From: Rheinheimera sp. D18
Lineage (GTDB): Bacteria; Pseudomonadota; Gammaproteobacteria; Enterobacterales; Alteromonadaceae
Length of the DNA: 64,000 bases
Reading direction: 5' to 3'
Assembly: GCF_004345025.1 (NCBI RefSeq)
Contig: NZ_CP037745.1
Location: 2,666,001-2,730,000, forward strand
The first letter of the stretch is position 1. Every line of letters begins with the position of its first letter. The position numbers were made by a program, and so were the translations under genes. This document shows positions 10,117 to 19,712 of this stretch, piece after piece. Under the pieces are notes generated by a model that was given only the letters and a program-made list of their open reading frames with translations, had not been told where the DNA came from and searched no databases.

Positions 10117-10530
10117 CTAGAACGTAGCAACAACTTTAACGCTACCATCTACACTCGCGCTGCTAATATAGCCGATGGCTGAAGCATCGCTTGCTACAGC
10201 AGCTTTTACTGCAGCATCGTCAACCAGCTCTTTGGGTGGTGTGCCTTTACCGGTAAAAACCAACTTTGACCAATAAGCTTTAAGCTGCGACGCCGAACGA
10301 CTTAATACTTTACTATCAAATTCATCTCGTGCTGGCAGACCTTCAGCTAGGTTAAGCGGTGTTGCTTTAGTGCCATCAGCAAAACTTGACGCACGGCCTA
10401 AAAATAAGCGGCTTAACTCATCAGCTGATACCGCATTAGCATTTGCCGGATTAACAACGACAGAAATATCTGCTATTGCCGCACCAGATAATAACGCGCT
10501 TAACAACAGTAATGTTTTTATGATGTTCAT
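10117..10530 (-). CDS. Small exported PstS-like phosphate-binding-type protein
   Basis: A 137-residue protein with a Sec signal peptide (cleavage near GAAIA|D, about residue 20) and one lobe of a PstS-like fold: the VNPANANAVSADELSRLFLGR opening and the AVASDASAIGYISSASV segment, where the family contacts its ligand. Full PstS proteins are more than twice as long, so this is a one-domain homologue. It follows a porin-like gene by 9 bases. Whether it binds phosphate is unknown: an oxyanion-binding or sensing role is inferred from family only. I found no convincing Pho box upstream of the pair. Confidence 0.75.
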   Translation of the reverse strand: MNIIKTLLLLSALLSGAAIADISVVVNPANANAVSADELSRLFLGRASSFADGTKATPLNLAEGLPARDEFDSKVLSRSASQLKAYWSKLVFTGKGTPPKELVDDAAVKAAVASDASAIGYISSASVDGSVKVVATF

Positions 10531-10539
10531 ATCGGCCCC

Positions 10540-11694
10540 TTAAAATACTAAATCGACACCAAGTGCCAATACAGATTGGCGCACATCGGCAATGTTATTA
10601 TCTTCAGAACTGTACTGTACTTTAAAGGCAGCAGAAGGATGGAAGTCATAGCGTAAACCAACGTTATAGGTATTAGCATCGCGATTTTGACTTTGTACTA
10701 TGCCGACAACAGCGCCTAACGTTGGCTGAGGTAATGTTGTCGTATAAGGTGTATAGATCGCCGTTTTTACGTCGCGTTTTTCTTTTTCGTAAGATACATA
10801 AGGCGTTAGCTTATCAAAGCGATGTCCGACTGAACCGTAATAGCTTTCTTTATCGCCAACAAAGCTTTTTGATACTTTAACTGTGGTGTATTCCGCAACA
10901 ACTAACCAATCATTTTTATCTAAGGTAAAACCTAAACCAAGGAAGGCACCATTTTCATCAGCCACGTCAATTTCGCTAACTAAGGCATCAAGACCTGCAT
11001 TTGATAGCCCCGCTAAAACGCCACCAACAGTGGTAGTAGCATTAAGTTGAATGGAGTCAATACCAATAGTCACTTTCGCCGCGAGGTAGGCTGCGCGGAC
11101 ACTAAACCAGTCTTGACTTAGCTCCCAGGTTACGCCGACGATATCGTTAAACTTAACATTAAGGTCATTGCCGCTAATATAGCCTATGCCGTCATAGGTA
11201 CCGGCCACGAACTGTAAGCTAGAGTCAAAACTACCCAGCTGCGTGGTATGATATAACGACACACCTTCAATATTGTCATAGCCTAAACCATACACACTTT
11301 GTGGCACCCTGAGCCAATCGTAGCTGTAACCAACATCACGAAAATCAGAGTATTTATAAAATGGCGTGCGTAATCGACCAGCATTAATGCGCCAGTCATC
11401 ATTGATTTGATAGCTAATAAACGCCCATTCAAAACCGACATCAAAGTCATTTGAGCCCCGGCCCATCAATTGCGCGGTTACTGATAGCTTTTCGCCAAGG
11501 TCAGACATAATTTGTATCGCAAACAAACTCTCATTTTTAAAATCTAAGCTATCGTCATAACCGTACAAACTGTCATTTTTATCAAGTGCGATACCTGCAT
11601 TAATTGATGCAAAACCATTAATAGTAACATCAGCATAAGCTGGTGCCGCGAGCAGACCAGCTAAGGACACTGCAAGCAGGGATTTTTTAAACAT
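10540..11694 (-). CDS. Porin-like outer-membrane beta-barrel protein
   Basis: A 384-residue outer-membrane protein: Sec signal peptide (cleavage after PAYA, residue 21), alternating hydrophobic/aromatic strands through the whole length, and a C-terminal Phe (LGVDLVF), the signature for BAM-dependent insertion. It resembles the porins commonly found with a small PstS-like partner in marine Gammaproteobacteria (recalled, not searched). Substrate is unknown. It heads a two-gene unit with the PstS-like protein and is bounded by terminators on both sides. Confidence 0.8.
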   Translation of the reverse strand: MFKKSLLAVSLAGLLAAPAYADVTINGFASINAGIALDKNDSLYGYDDSLDFKNESLFAIQIMSDLGEKLSVTAQLMGRGSNDFDVGFEWAFISYQINDDWRINAGRLRTPFYKYSDFRDVGYSYDWLRVPQSVYGLGYDNIEGVSLYHTTQLGSFDSSLQFVAGTYDGIGYISGNDLNVKFNDIVGVTWELSQDWFSVRAAYLAAKVTIGIDSIQLNATTTVGGVLAGLSNAGLDALVSEIDVADENGAFLGLGFTLDKNDWLVVAEYTTVKVSKSFVGDKESYYGSVGHRFDKLTPYVSYEKEKRDVKTAIYTPYTTTLPQPTLGAVVGIVQSQNRDANTYNVGLRYDFHPSAAFKVQYSSEDNNIADVRQSVLALGVDLVF

Positions 11695-11796
11695 AATGAC
11701 TCCGTTTATTGTCGTTGTTATTTACAGGTTAGACTAAACATCGCCAAGCGCTAGTCTTACGCTACTTTTTTATTGATTTGTATCAGTTAATTAGCA

Positions 11797-11823
11797 TAAA
11801 AAAAGGCTTTTCAGCCTTTTATT
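11797..11823 (-). terminator. Terminator of the isc operon
   Basis: Minus-strand stem AAAAGGCT, a 2-base loop, AAAGCCTTTT with a continuing T-run lies 23 bases after fdx. It is A/T-flanked on both sides and so could work bidirectionally. It directly ends the operon after fdx, leaving no room for iscX. Confidence 0.8.
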
Positions 11824-11845
11824 AAACGATAACGCTGTAGTAAGC

Positions 11846-12184
11846 TTAATGCCCTTCACTCACCATATTAATAGTATATTTTGGGATCTCTACAACTAGG
11901 TCTTCGTCTGCGACCTTAGCCTGGCAACCTAAGCGTGATTCAGGCTCTAAGCCCCACGCTTTATCTAACATATCGTCTTCTAGCTCGTCGCTTTCATTTA
12001 ACGAATAAAAACCTTCGCGCACAATAATGTGGCAGGTAGTGCAAGCACAAGACTTTTCACAAGCATGCTCAATGGCAATACCATTACGCAATGCCACATC
12101 TAATACCGTTTCACCGGCCTTTGCTTCTAATGCTGCTCCATCTGGGCATAGCTCTGCATGGGGTAAAAATACAATTTGTGGCAT
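11846..12184 (-). CDS. fdx: ISC-type [2Fe-2S] ferredoxin
   Basis: Adrenodoxin-type ferredoxin supplying electrons for Fe-S cluster assembly on IscU. The 112-residue protein has the cluster ligands as CEKSCACTTC plus a downstream Cys in RLGCQA, and the conserved C-terminal region. It is the last gene of the isc operon and starts 3 bases after hscA. iscX, which follows fdx in E. coli, is absent here. Confidence 0.96.
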   Translation of the reverse strand: MPQIVFLPHAELCPDGAALEAKAGETVLDVALRNGIAIEHACEKSCACTTCHIIVREGFYSLNESDELEDDMLDKAWGLEPESRLGCQAKVADEDLVVEIPKYTINMVSEGH

Positions 12185-12187
12185 GTG

Positions 12188-14038
12188 TTATACCTCGTCC
12201 ACGTTATGGCCGGTCAGCGCAGTACGGATCGATTGATCCATACGCCGTGCAGCAAAGTCATCAGTTAATGTGTTGGTGTGCTCAATAGCAGCCTTGATCG
12301 CGGCGGTATCTTCGCTCTGTTTTACTGTAGCTAGATTAGCAAGCGCAGCGCGAATAGCGGCTAACTCTGTTGGGCCTAACAAGGCCGCATCGGCTTTTAA
12401 CGCCTGAGACACCGCTTCTAATACGCGCTCGGCTTCTACTTGTTGCTCACGTAATAAGCGTAGCTGCATATCTTGTCGCGCATATTGCATCGAGTTTTTT
12501 AGCATAGTTGCAACCTGATCGTCGCTTAAACCATACGACGGCTTCACTTGAATATTGGCCTGCACACCGGTTGATTTTTCTTGCGCAGTAACACTTAACA
12601 AACCATCTGCGTCAACCTGAAAGGTAACACGAATATGCGCACCACCCGCTGACATCGGCGGAATGCCACGTAGTTCAAACCGCGCCAGTGAGCGGCAATC
12701 GTCAACTAGCTCACGTTCGCCTTGCACTACATGCAGAGCCATCGCGGTTTGACCATCTTTAAAGGTGGTGAATTCTTGCGCGCGCGCTACCGGTATTACC
12801 GTATTGCGTGGAATAATTTTTTCGGTTAAACCGCCCATCGTTTCAAGGCCCAGCGATAGCGGTATTACGTCAAGCAACAAGGTATCGGTGTCCGCTTTGT
12901 TACCAACCAGCACATTCGCCTGAATTGCTGCACCTATGGCGACGACTTTGTCAGGATCAATTGACGTTAGAGGCTCTGTTGCAAAAAACTCGGCTACTTC
13001 GCTACGTACTAACGGTACACGAGTTGAACCGCCAACCATAACGACTTTAACAATGTCTGCTGTGGTTAAACTCGCGTCGCGCAATACCTGACGACAAGCG
13101 CGGATAGTTTTTTTCACCAATGGCGCCATTAACTGCTCAACTTCGCTGCGAGTTAATGTTGCTGACTTATCGCTGCCGGGTAAAATAAAGCTTAGGCTGT
13201 CACTATCGGTTAACTGCTCTTTAATATCACGTGCTAGCGTTAAATATTGGCGCATAGCTTGATGTGACAAGCTACTATGACCAGTTAACTGCTGCAGATG
13301 GTTCACGATAGCGTGATCAAAATCATCACCACCGAGCGCTGAATTGCCGCCGGTAGATAGCACTTCAAATACTCCACGACGCAGCCGTAATATAGAGATA
13401 TCAAAGGTACCACCGCCGAGATCATACACGGCAATAACGCCTTCTTGTCCAGAATCCAAACCGTAGGCTAACGCGGCTGCTGTGGGTTCATTTAACAGGC
13501 GTAACACATTTAAACCAGCCAATTTAGCCGCATCTTTGGTAGCTTGGCGCTGAGAGTCATCAAAATAGGCTGGCACAGTAATAACTACGCCATTTAATTC
13601 CCCGCCAAGGGTTTCACTTGCAGTATTAGCCAGTGTAGCTAAAATTTCTGCCGATATTTCCACCGGATTTTTTACACCTTGAACGGTGTTAATTGCTACC
13701 AAGCCTTGTTGATCAACCAGTTGGTAAGGCACTTTATCGTTTAACGCCAAGGTTTCGCTGTAGCCTTTTCCCATCAACCGCTTTACCGATAGAATGGTAT
13801 TTTCTGCATCGTCTACTGCTGCTAACTTGGCCGCATTACCTACTATTACTGAGTCGCTAGTGTAACGCACAATAGAAGGCAGCATATCCATGCCTTCTTT
13901 ATTTAACAGCGTTTTAGCTTCGCCACTACGTACAGTAGCAACCAGTGAGTTTGTTGTCCCAAGGTCAATGCCGGCCGCCAACTTGTGCTGATGCGGCGCA
14001 GCGCTTTGTCCAGGCTCTGCGATCTGTAATAACGCCAT
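12188..14038 (-). CDS. hscA: Fe-S assembly Hsp70 chaperone HscA
   Basis: Specialised Hsp70 that acts with HscB to release clusters from IscU. The 616-residue length equals E. coli HscA. Visible signatures are [46 protein letters not shown] and [13 protein letters not shown], followed by the substrate-binding domain and helical lid. It lies between hscB and fdx. Confidence 0.97.
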   Translation of the reverse strand: MALLQIAEPGQSAAPHQHKLAAGIDLGTTNSLVATVRSGEAKTLLNKEGMDMLPSIVRYTSDSVIVGNAAKLAAVDDAENTILSVKRLMGKGYSETLALNDKVPYQLVDQQGLVAINTVQGVKNPVEISAEILATLANTASETLGGELNGVVITVPAYFDDSQRQATKDAAKLAGLNVLRLLNEPTAAALAYGLDSGQEGVIAVYDLGGGTFDISILRLRRGVFEVLSTGGNSALGGDDFDHAIVNHLQQLTGHSSLSHQAMRQYLTLARDIKEQLTDSDSLSFILPGSDKSATLTRSEVEQLMAPLVKKTIRACRQVLRDASLTTADIVKVVMVGGSTRVPLVRSEVAEFFATEPLTSIDPDKVVAIGAAIQANVLVGNKADTDTLLLDVIPLSLGLETMGGLTEKIIPRNTVIPVARAQEFTTFKDGQTAMALHVVQGERELVDDCRSLARFELRGIPPMSAGGAHIRVTFQVDADGLLSVTAQEKSTGVQANIQVKPSYGLSDDQVATMLKNSMQYARQDMQLRLLREQQVEAERVLEAVSQALKADAALLGPTELAAIRAALANLATVKQSEDTAAIKAAIEHTNTLTDDFAARRMDQSIRTALTGHNVDEV

Positions 14039-14046
14039 AGTGTCGT

Positions 14047-14571
14047 TTAGTCTTGTAGTTGTTGTTCTATTAGTTCCAGCTCTGACTGAAGCTTAAAGAA
14101 AAATTTTAGTTTACGAATAAGGTCTGCTGCGAGTTGATCTTGCTCGGCACTTTTGGTTTCTAATGCATTTGCTAATTGTTGCAACAGCTGATTTTTTTGC
14201 TGCTGTAATTCACGCTCTATGCTGTTGATGATGGCATCTGGATCAGCACTTTGGCTTATTTCAGCCAATTGCTCACGCAGTTCCATCTGTTGCATTAAAA
14301 ATACCGGATCGGTGAAGCTGCGTTGTTCGTGGCTTATTTTTAAACCGCGAAGCGCCAGCAAATGTTCAGCACGCAATAGTGGCTGCTTTAAACTGTAATA
14401 GGCATCGTTAATATTCGCCGTTTGTTGCACAGCCAACAGCCGGTCGCGCTCTGATCCTGCACTGTGCTGATCAGGATGAAACCGACGTTGTAGTTGCAAA
14501 TAGCGCGATCCGAGCTCGGTTAAATCGAGCTCGAATGTTGCCGGTAGATTAAACAACTGAAAATAATTCAT
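14047..14571 (-). CDS. hscB: Fe-S assembly J-domain co-chaperone HscB
   Basis: A 174-residue DnaJ-type co-chaperone: N-terminal J domain ([13 protein letters not shown] motif in [10 protein letters not shown], about residues 31-33) and a C-terminal helical domain that binds IscU. It stimulates the HscA ATPase. The gene is 8 bases before hscA and 15 bases after iscA, in the standard operon order. Confidence 0.96.
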   Translation of the reverse strand: MNYFQLFNLPATFELDLTELGSRYLQLQRRFHPDQHSAGSERDRLLAVQQTANINDAYYSLKQPLLRAEHLLALRGLKISHEQRSFTDPVFLMQQMELREQLAEISQSADPDAIINSIERELQQQKNQLLQQLANALETKSAEQDQLAADLIRKLKFFFKLQSELELIEQQLQD

Positions 14572-14586
14572 CCGGCCCTTACACGC

Positions 14587-14910
14587 TTATACTGTAAAAC
14601 TTTCGCCACAACCACATTCGCCGTTAACGTTGGGGTTGTTAAATTGAAAACCTTCGTTCAGGCCATCTTTGACAAAGTCTAACTGGGTGCCATCGATGTA
14701 GACTAAGCTTTTGCCATCGACTATCAGCTTCAAGTTATCTTGCTCAAACACTTCATCGTCTTCGTTCAAGGTATCAACAAACTCCAGCACATAAGCTAGG
14801 CCAGAGCAGCCAGTAGTTTTAATACCTACTCGCAAACCAATGCCTTTACCGCGGTTGTGCAGAAAACTGCGCACGCGATCGGCGGCAGCTGCTGTCATCG
14901 AAATAGCCAT
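14587..14910 (-). CDS. iscA: A-type Fe-S carrier IscA
   Basis: A 107-residue A-type carrier, with the three conserved cysteines in TTGCSGLAY and the C-terminal GECGCGES. It passes clusters from the IscU scaffold to target enzymes, such as the [4Fe-4S] enzymes IspG and RlmN also in this window. It starts 5 bases after iscU. Confidence 0.97.
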   Translation of the reverse strand: MAISMTAAAADRVRSFLHNRGKGIGLRVGIKTTGCSGLAYVLEFVDTLNEDDEVFEQDNLKLIVDGKSLVYIDGTQLDFVKDGLNEGFQFNNPNVNGECGCGESFTV

Positions 14911-14915
14911 AGTTG

Positions 14916-15299
14916 TTAGCCTCCGTGCTTTTGCTTGTAGTCTGCAATAGCGGCTTTAATGGCATCTTCAGCCAAAATAGAACAGTGAATTTTCACTGGT
15001 GGCAATGCCAATTCTTGCGCAATGTCGGTATTTTTGATTTGCTGCGCTTCGTCTAAGCTTTTGCCTTTAACCCACTCAGTTACTAGCGAGCTAGATGCAA
15101 TAGCGCTACCACAACCATAGGTTTTAAACTTAGCGTCTTCAATAATACCGGCAGCGTTAACTTTAATTTGCAGCTTCATTACGTCGCCGCACGCTGGTGC
15201 TCCTACCATACCGGTAGCAACAGTGGCGTCATCTTTGTCAAATGAACCAACGTTACGTGGGTTTTCGTAGTGATCAATTACTTTATTACTGTATGCCAT
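14916..15299 (-). CDS. iscU: Fe-S cluster scaffold IscU
   Basis: The 127-residue scaffold on which IscS-derived sulfur and iron are assembled. Conserved Cys ligands occur in [21 protein letters not shown] and [10 protein letters not shown], and the LPPVK motif recognised by HscA is present just before the last cysteine. It lies between iscS and iscA. Confidence 0.98.
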   Translation of the reverse strand: MAYSNKVIDHYENPRNVGSFDKDDATVATGMVGAPACGDVMKLQIKVNAAGIIEDAKFKTYGCGSAIASSSLVTEWVKGKSLDEAQQIKNTDIAQELALPPVKIHCSILAEDAIKAAIADYKQKHGG

Positions 15300-15328
15300 G
15301 ATAGTTACCTCTTATGCAGCTAGCGCGC

Positions 15329-16543
15329 TTAGTGCGCAACCCAAGCCACAGTGTTTAAATCGATACCGTCTTTATACATATCCCAAAGCGGCGACATATC
15401 TCGTAACTTTTCAATTGCTTGATGCACAATTTTAATGGTGTGATCAATTTGTTGTTCGGTAGTAAAGCGGCCAATACTGAAACGGATAGAACTGTGAGCC
15501 AATTCATCACTCATACCTAGCGCGCGCAGCACATAAGAAGGCTCTAAGCTAGCAGAAGTACAAGCAGAACCTGATGATACCGCAATATCTTTTAGCGCCA
15601 TTATCAGTGACTCACCTTCAACATAGTTAAAACTAATGTTGGTAATATGCGGTACACGCTGTTCGCGGTGCCCGTTTAAAAACACCTGTTCAATATCTTT
15701 TACGCCATTTAATAAGCGGTCACGCAGTGTGGTAATGCGTTTTATTTCGTCGTGCATTTCTAACTTGGCAATTCGAAACGCTTCACCCATAGCCACAATT
15801 TGGTGAGTCGGTAACGTGCCTGAACGCATACCACGTTCATGGCCGCCACCGTGCATTTGCGCTTCTAAACGGATGCGTGGTTTACGACGCACAAATAATG
15901 CGCCAATGCCTTTAGGGCCGTATACTTTATGGCCTGAGAACGACATTAAATCTACTTTTAATGCTTGCAGGTCAATATCTACTTTGCCCGGCGCTTGCGC
16001 CGCATCAACGTGCAGTAAAATACCTTTGCTGCGGCAGAATTCACCAATAGCCGCAATATCTTGCACCACGCCAATTTCGTTATTAACGAACATCACGCTA
16101 AGTACCGTAGTGTCTTTACGTATTGCGGCTTCTAGCATAGCAATAGTAATTAGGCCGTCGGTTTGTGGTTCAAGGTAAGTTACTTCATACCCTTCGCGCT
16201 CTAGCTGACGCATGGTATCTAAAGTGGCTTTATGTTCGGTTTTAACCGTGATCAGATGTTTACCTTTTTTGTGGTAAAAATCAGCGGCGCCTTTAATCGC
16301 TAAATTAATAGACTCCGTGGCGCCTGAGGTAAATACAATTTCACGCGGGTCGGCATTAACCAAATCAGCAATCTGGCTGCGGGCAATTTCTACCGCTTCT
16401 TCAGCTTGCCAGCCAAAACGATGCGAACGTGATGCAGGGTTACCAAACTCGCCGTCCATAGTTAAAAACTGCATCATTTTTTCTGCTACCCGAGTGTCGA
16501 CTGGGGTAGTTGCAGCGTAATCCAGATAAATAGGTAGCTTCAT
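15329..16543 (-). CDS. iscS: Cysteine desulfurase IscS
   Basis: PLP enzyme that takes sulfur from cysteine for Fe-S clusters, tRNA thiolation and other pathways. The 404-residue protein has YLDYAATTP, the PLP lysine in [12 protein letters not shown] (about Lys206) and the catalytic loop Cys in [17 protein letters not shown] (about Cys328). Length and order match the group I desulfurases. It follows iscR by 17 bases. Confidence 0.98.
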   Translation of the reverse strand: MKLPIYLDYAATTPVDTRVAEKMMQFLTMDGEFGNPASRSHRFGWQAEEAVEIARSQIADLVNADPREIVFTSGATESINLAIKGAADFYHKKGKHLITVKTEHKATLDTMRQLEREGYEVTYLEPQTDGLITIAMLEAAIRKDTTVLSVMFVNNEIGVVQDIAAIGEFCRSKGILLHVDAAQAPGKVDIDLQALKVDLMSFSGHKVYGPKGIGALFVRRKPRIRLEAQMHGGGHERGMRSGTLPTHQIVAMGEAFRIAKLEMHDEIKRITTLRDRLLNGVKDIEQVFLNGHREQRVPHITNISFNYVEGESLIMALKDIAVSSGSACTSASLEPSYVLRALGMSDELAHSSIRFSIGRFTTEQQIDHTIKIVHQAIEKLRDMSPLWDMYKDGIDLNTVAWVAH

Positions 16544-16560
16544 TCTTTGCTCCGTGTTGC

Positions 16561-17043
16561 CTACAGCTGGCAGCTAACTTTAATATCAGTTGCCGGGTTC
16601 TTTGCAATGCGGCCATTTTGCCGTTTTGCTAGGGTCTGTACATCTTGCTGGTTTACCAGCTCACCCAGCGTAATGCTGGTTAGGAAATCTTGTATGCGAT
16701 GACTAAGGTCGCTCCACAAGGTATGCGTTAAACAGCGTGCACCACTTTGGCAGTCCGACTTACCCTGACACCGAGTTGCGTCAACAGACTCATCTACTGC
16801 AGCAATAACGTCTGACACCGATATAGCAATAGCTTCACGGCTTAATTGATAACCGCCACCTGGGCCGCGCACACTGTTTACTAAACCTTGCTTACGTAAG
16901 CGAGCAAACAATTGTTCAAGATACGATAAAGAAATACCTTGTCGTTCAGAAATATCGGCCAATGACACTGGCCCACTTGCTGTGTGTAAGGCCACATCTA
17001 ACATGGCCGTTACCGCATAGCGGCCCTTCGACGTTAATCTCAT
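16561..17043 (-). CDS. iscR: Fe-S-sensing Rrf2 regulator IscR
   Basis: Rrf2-family repressor that in E. coli carries a [2Fe-2S] cluster and represses its own operon when clusters are abundant. The 160-residue protein has the winged helix at the N-terminus ([20 protein letters not shown]) and the cluster cysteines in [14 protein letters not shown] (three Cys, each six apart). Two IscR-box-like sites overlap the promoter upstream. It is the first gene of iscRSUA-hscBA-fdx. Confidence 0.97.
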   Translation of the reverse strand: MRLTSKGRYAVTAMLDVALHTASGPVSLADISERQGISLSYLEQLFARLRKQGLVNSVRGPGGGYQLSREAIAISVSDVIAAVDESVDATRCQGKSDCQSGARCLTHTLWSDLSHRIQDFLTSITLGELVNQQDVQTLAKRQNGRIAKNPATDIKVSCQL

Positions 17044-17070
17044 GGTTTGCTCCCTGAAAACAGTGCCACT

Positions 17071-17098
17071 ATTTTACTTTCTTGACTAATTTAGTCAA
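17071..17098 (-). promoter_or_regulatory. iscR operon promoter
   Basis: On the minus strand TTGACT (17098-17093), a 16-base spacer and TAAAAT (17076-17071), about 28 bases before iscR. The -35 lies inside the proximal IscR-box-like dyad, so binding would block polymerase. Confidence 0.65.
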
Positions 17099-17102
17099 GT
17101 AT
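17078..17102 (-). promoter_or_regulatory. Proximal type 1 IscR-box-like site
   Basis: A 25-bp dyad: minus strand ATACTTGACTAAATT then AGTCAAGAAA. It has a nearly perfect CTTGACT/AGTCAAG inverted repeat, agreeing with the type 1 IscR box pattern (GACT...AGTC core with outer ATA). It overlaps the -35 element. Confidence 0.7.
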
Positions 17103-17104
17103 TA

Positions 17105-17129
17105 ATAACCTAGTAATTTAGTCAAGTAT
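17105..17129 (-). promoter_or_regulatory. Distal, partly decayed IscR-box-like site
   Basis: Minus strand ATACTTGACTAAATT then ACTAGGTTAT. The first 15 bases are identical to the proximal box, while the second half-site has drifted. Centre-to-centre distance is 27 bp. Confidence 0.55.
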
Positions 17130-17147
17130 TCAGGGCTAAGGTTCAGT

Positions 17148-17957
17148 TTAAATATCTGGGTCAAATGCTTCAACATCGCGCTGTCGCGCTTGTGCTGCAC
17201 GCACTTCGGCCAGTTTGAAGTCTTCTTCTTCAATATTAACAACGGGCATCTGATCACAAACATTGCCGCCAAGCTGATTTACGCTATGGCACAACTCACC
17301 CACTTTGTTATCCAGCAATTGGATATGATCGAGCATTCTACCGATGGCATTTGCTACCGGATCAGGATTATCTGCCGCAACCGCATAGGCATCGAAGCCA
17401 AACTTCTGGGCTAATTGTTTACGCTCGGCGCTAACAGGGGTGTCGGCTTTGGCGACTATGCGTCCGGGTATACCAATAACAGTAGCGCCTGCCGGTACAT
17501 CTTTTACCACTACCGCGTTTGAGCCAATACGCGCGTTTTCGCCAACCATTAAAGGCCCCAGCACTTTAGCGCCAGCACCAATTACTACGCCATTACCTAA
17601 TGTTGGATGGCGCTTACCTGGGTTCCAGCTGGTTCCGCCTAAGGTTACGCCATGATATAGCGTTACATCGTCACCAATTTCAGCGGTTTCGCCTATTACT
17701 ACGCCCATACCATGGTCGATAAAAAACCGGCGGCCTATTTTTGCGCCAGGGTGAATTTCTACACCGGTAAACCAACGCGCTAATGTGCTTAAAAACCGTG
17801 CTAACCACTTCCAATTTGCTTGCCATAACTTATGGCTAATGCGATGCCACCAAATTGCGTGCAGCCCGGGGTAGTTGGTTAATACTTCAAAGCTGCTGCG
17901 CGCCGCTGGATCACGCTCAAACACACTTTTGATATCTTCTCTGATACCAGAAAACAT
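17148..17957 (-). CDS. cysE: Serine O-acetyltransferase
   Basis: CysE makes O-acetylserine for cysteine synthesis. The 269-residue protein has an N-terminal helical domain, then left-handed beta-helix hexapeptide repeats (about 90-180) with the catalytic [15 protein letters not shown] and HGVTLGGT segments. The C-terminus ends in an acidic/aromatic tail (FDPDI), which in the family docks into cysteine synthase. GGAG precedes the ATG. Position next to iscR links cysteine supply with IscS, as in many proteobacteria. Confidence 0.95.
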   Translation of the reverse strand: MFSGIREDIKSVFERDPAARSSFEVLTNYPGLHAIWWHRISHKLWQANWKWLARFLSTLARWFTGVEIHPGAKIGRRFFIDHGMGVVIGETAEIGDDVTLYHGVTLGGTSWNPGKRHPTLGNGVVIGAGAKVLGPLMVGENARIGSNAVVVKDVPAGATVIGIPGRIVAKADTPVSAERKQLAQKFGFDAYAVAADNPDPVANAIGRMLDHIQLLDNKVGELCHSVNQLGGNVCDQMPVVNIEEEDFKLAEVRAAQARQRDVEAFDPDI

Positions 17958-17960
17958 CGG

Positions 17961-18701
17961 CTACTCCTTGCTATTTGGTGTATTGCGACCAAAACGCTGC
18001 ACCGACGTTAGTATGCCGCGTAATATATTGTATTCCGGCTCTTCAGGCCGGGCTCGCGTAAACAAACGTTTTAGTTTTGTCATTACTACACCTGGATGCT
18101 GCTTAATAATAAAGCCGGTGTCATTTAAGGTGGTTTCTAAATGCTGATAAAAACTCTGCATTTGCTCACTCGTTGGATAGGCGACATCATCTTCAACAAC
18201 AGGCTGTTGCTGGCTTGGTAAAAAGGCCATGCGTAGCTCATAGCACACTATCTGCACCGCCATTGCCAAATTTAACGAGCTATATTCTGGGTTTGCCGGT
18301 ATGCACACATGATAATTACACAGCTGCAGCTCTTCGTTACTTAAACCGCTACTTTCGCGGCCAAATACAATGGCAACCGGATGTGTTAGCGCTTCTTTTA
18401 CTGCTAATTCTGCACAGTCACGCGGCTCTAGCATTGGCCAGCTTAGGGTTCTCGATCTCGCACTACTGCCAACCACTAAGCCACAATCGGTAATGGCCGC
18501 TTGCAGCGTGTCATATACTTTGGCATTGGCCAAAATGTCACTGGCCCCAGCGGAAAGTGCATAGGCTTGGCCATCTGGTAGCTCTTTGGGCGCGACTAAG
18601 CATAACTGCGACAAGCCCATCGTTTTCATGGCGCGCGCGACTGAACCTATATTACCGGTATGGGTTGTACCTACAAGAATGATACGGATTTGATCTAACA
18701 T
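17961..18701 (-). CDS. trmJ: tRNA Cm32/Um32 2'-O-methyltransferase TrmJ
   Basis: SPOUT-fold enzyme methylating the ribose of position 32 in tRNAs. The 246-residue product has the N-terminal [20 protein letters not shown] segment and the C-terminal knot region [17 protein letters not shown] and [18 protein letters not shown] choose ATG 18701 (MLDQIRI), which matches E. coli TrmJ; the frame stays open 26 codons further upstream without homology. It is 3 bases before cysE. Confidence 0.95.
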   Translation of the reverse strand: MLDQIRIILVGTTHTGNIGSVARAMKTMGLSQLCLVAPKELPDGQAYALSAGASDILANAKVYDTLQAAITDCGLVVGSSARSRTLSWPMLEPRDCAELAVKEALTHPVAIVFGRESSGLSNEELQLCNYHVCIPANPEYSSLNLAMAVQIVCYELRMAFLPSQQQPVVEDDVAYPTSEQMQSFYQHLETTLNDTGFIIKQHPGVVMTKLKRLFTRARPEEPEYNILRGILTSVQRFGRNTPNSKE

Positions 18702-18861
18702 AAGGTTTCCCGCATAAAAGGGTAGGTATTCTAACACAGCAGAATGCAATTGTTGATGAGAAAATAGCAGTCTGGCCATCTAATGAAGACGATTTATCTG
18801 CCTGCATTTTCCACTTTTTGTTGCTACACTAACGCCTCATTTACGACAGGGATTTACGACA

Positions 18862-19686
18862 ATGAAAACTATAAAACTTGCCACCGTATTATCTGCCTTA
18901 CTGTTAACGCCATTAGCGATGGCGAATAATTATGCCGACGATTTACAACAAGCCGTTAAACATTCAACGCGCAGCGCCAGCAGCATTAGCCGTGACCAAT
19001 ATCGCCACCCTATTGAAACACTTACCTTTTTCGGCATAACACCCACTAGCACTGTGGTAGAAATTTCACCTGGTGCTGGCTGGTATAGCGAAATTTTAGC
19101 GCCATTGCTGGCCGTAAGCGGTACTTACTACGCCGCACACTTTCCGGCAGCAACTACCTCTGATTACTACAAGCGTGGCCGAGCGGCCTTTGTGGAAAAG
19201 TTAGCTAGCGATCCGGCTTATAACCGCGTGCAATTAACCGAATTTGCGCCAAACAACCATAGCAACATTGCTCCAGAAGGCAGCGCCGACGTGGTATTAA
19301 CCTTCCGCAATTTGCATAACTGGTATAGCAATGGCGGTGACGATGGCATGGTCGCTATTTTTAAGGACTTTTATAAAACCCTAAAACCAGGTGGCGTACT
19401 TGGCGTAGTAGAACATCGTTTACCCGCTGATAAAATGACGGGCGACTGGATAAAAACCGGCTATTTTCCACAGCAACTGGCTATTTCTTTGGCCGAACAA
19501 GCGGGCTTTATATTTGAAGCTAGTAGCGAAATTAATGCTAACGCCAATGATAAGGCCGACTATACCGGCGGTGTATGGACCTTGCCACCAACCTTGCAAT
19601 TAAAAGAGCAAGACAAAGAAAAGTACCTCGCTATTGGTGAAAGCGATAGAATGACCCTAAAGTTTCGCAAGCCTGTAGCTAAATAA
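18862..19686 (+). CDS. Exported class I SAM-methyltransferase-like protein
   Basis: A 274-residue protein with a clear Sec signal peptide (MKTIKLATVLSALLLTPLAMA, cleavage near residue 21) followed by a Rossmann-type methyltransferase fold: motif I is VVEISPGAGWYSEIL (about residues 64-78), and ADVVLTFRNLHNW and LKPGGVLGVVEH correspond to motifs IV and VI. It resembles COG4798-type predicted methyltransferases. An exported SAM enzyme is puzzling because SAM is not known in the periplasm, so it may bind another ligand. Function unknown. A direct repeat (TTTACGACA, twice) lies just before the start. Confidence 0.75.
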   Translation: MKTIKLATVLSALLLTPLAMANNYADDLQQAVKHSTRSASSISRDQYRHPIETLTFFGITPTSTVVEISPGAGWYSEILAPLLAVSGTYYAAHFPAATTSDYYKRGRAAFVEKLASDPAYNRVQLTEFAPNNHSNIAPEGSADVVLTFRNLHNWYSNGGDDGMVAIFKDFYKTLKPGGVLGVVEHRLPADKMTGDWIKTGYFPQQLAISLAEQAGFIFEASSEINANANDKADYTGGVWTLPPTLQLKEQDKEKYLAIGESDRMTLKFRKPVAK

Positions 19687-19712
19687 TTGTTAAATAAAAG
19701 ACGGGAAGTTAA

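Noticed and set aside
11695-11796. Possible Pho box before the porin/PstS-like pair
   Set aside because: The best match (CTGTAAA with a poor second half) is no better than chance.
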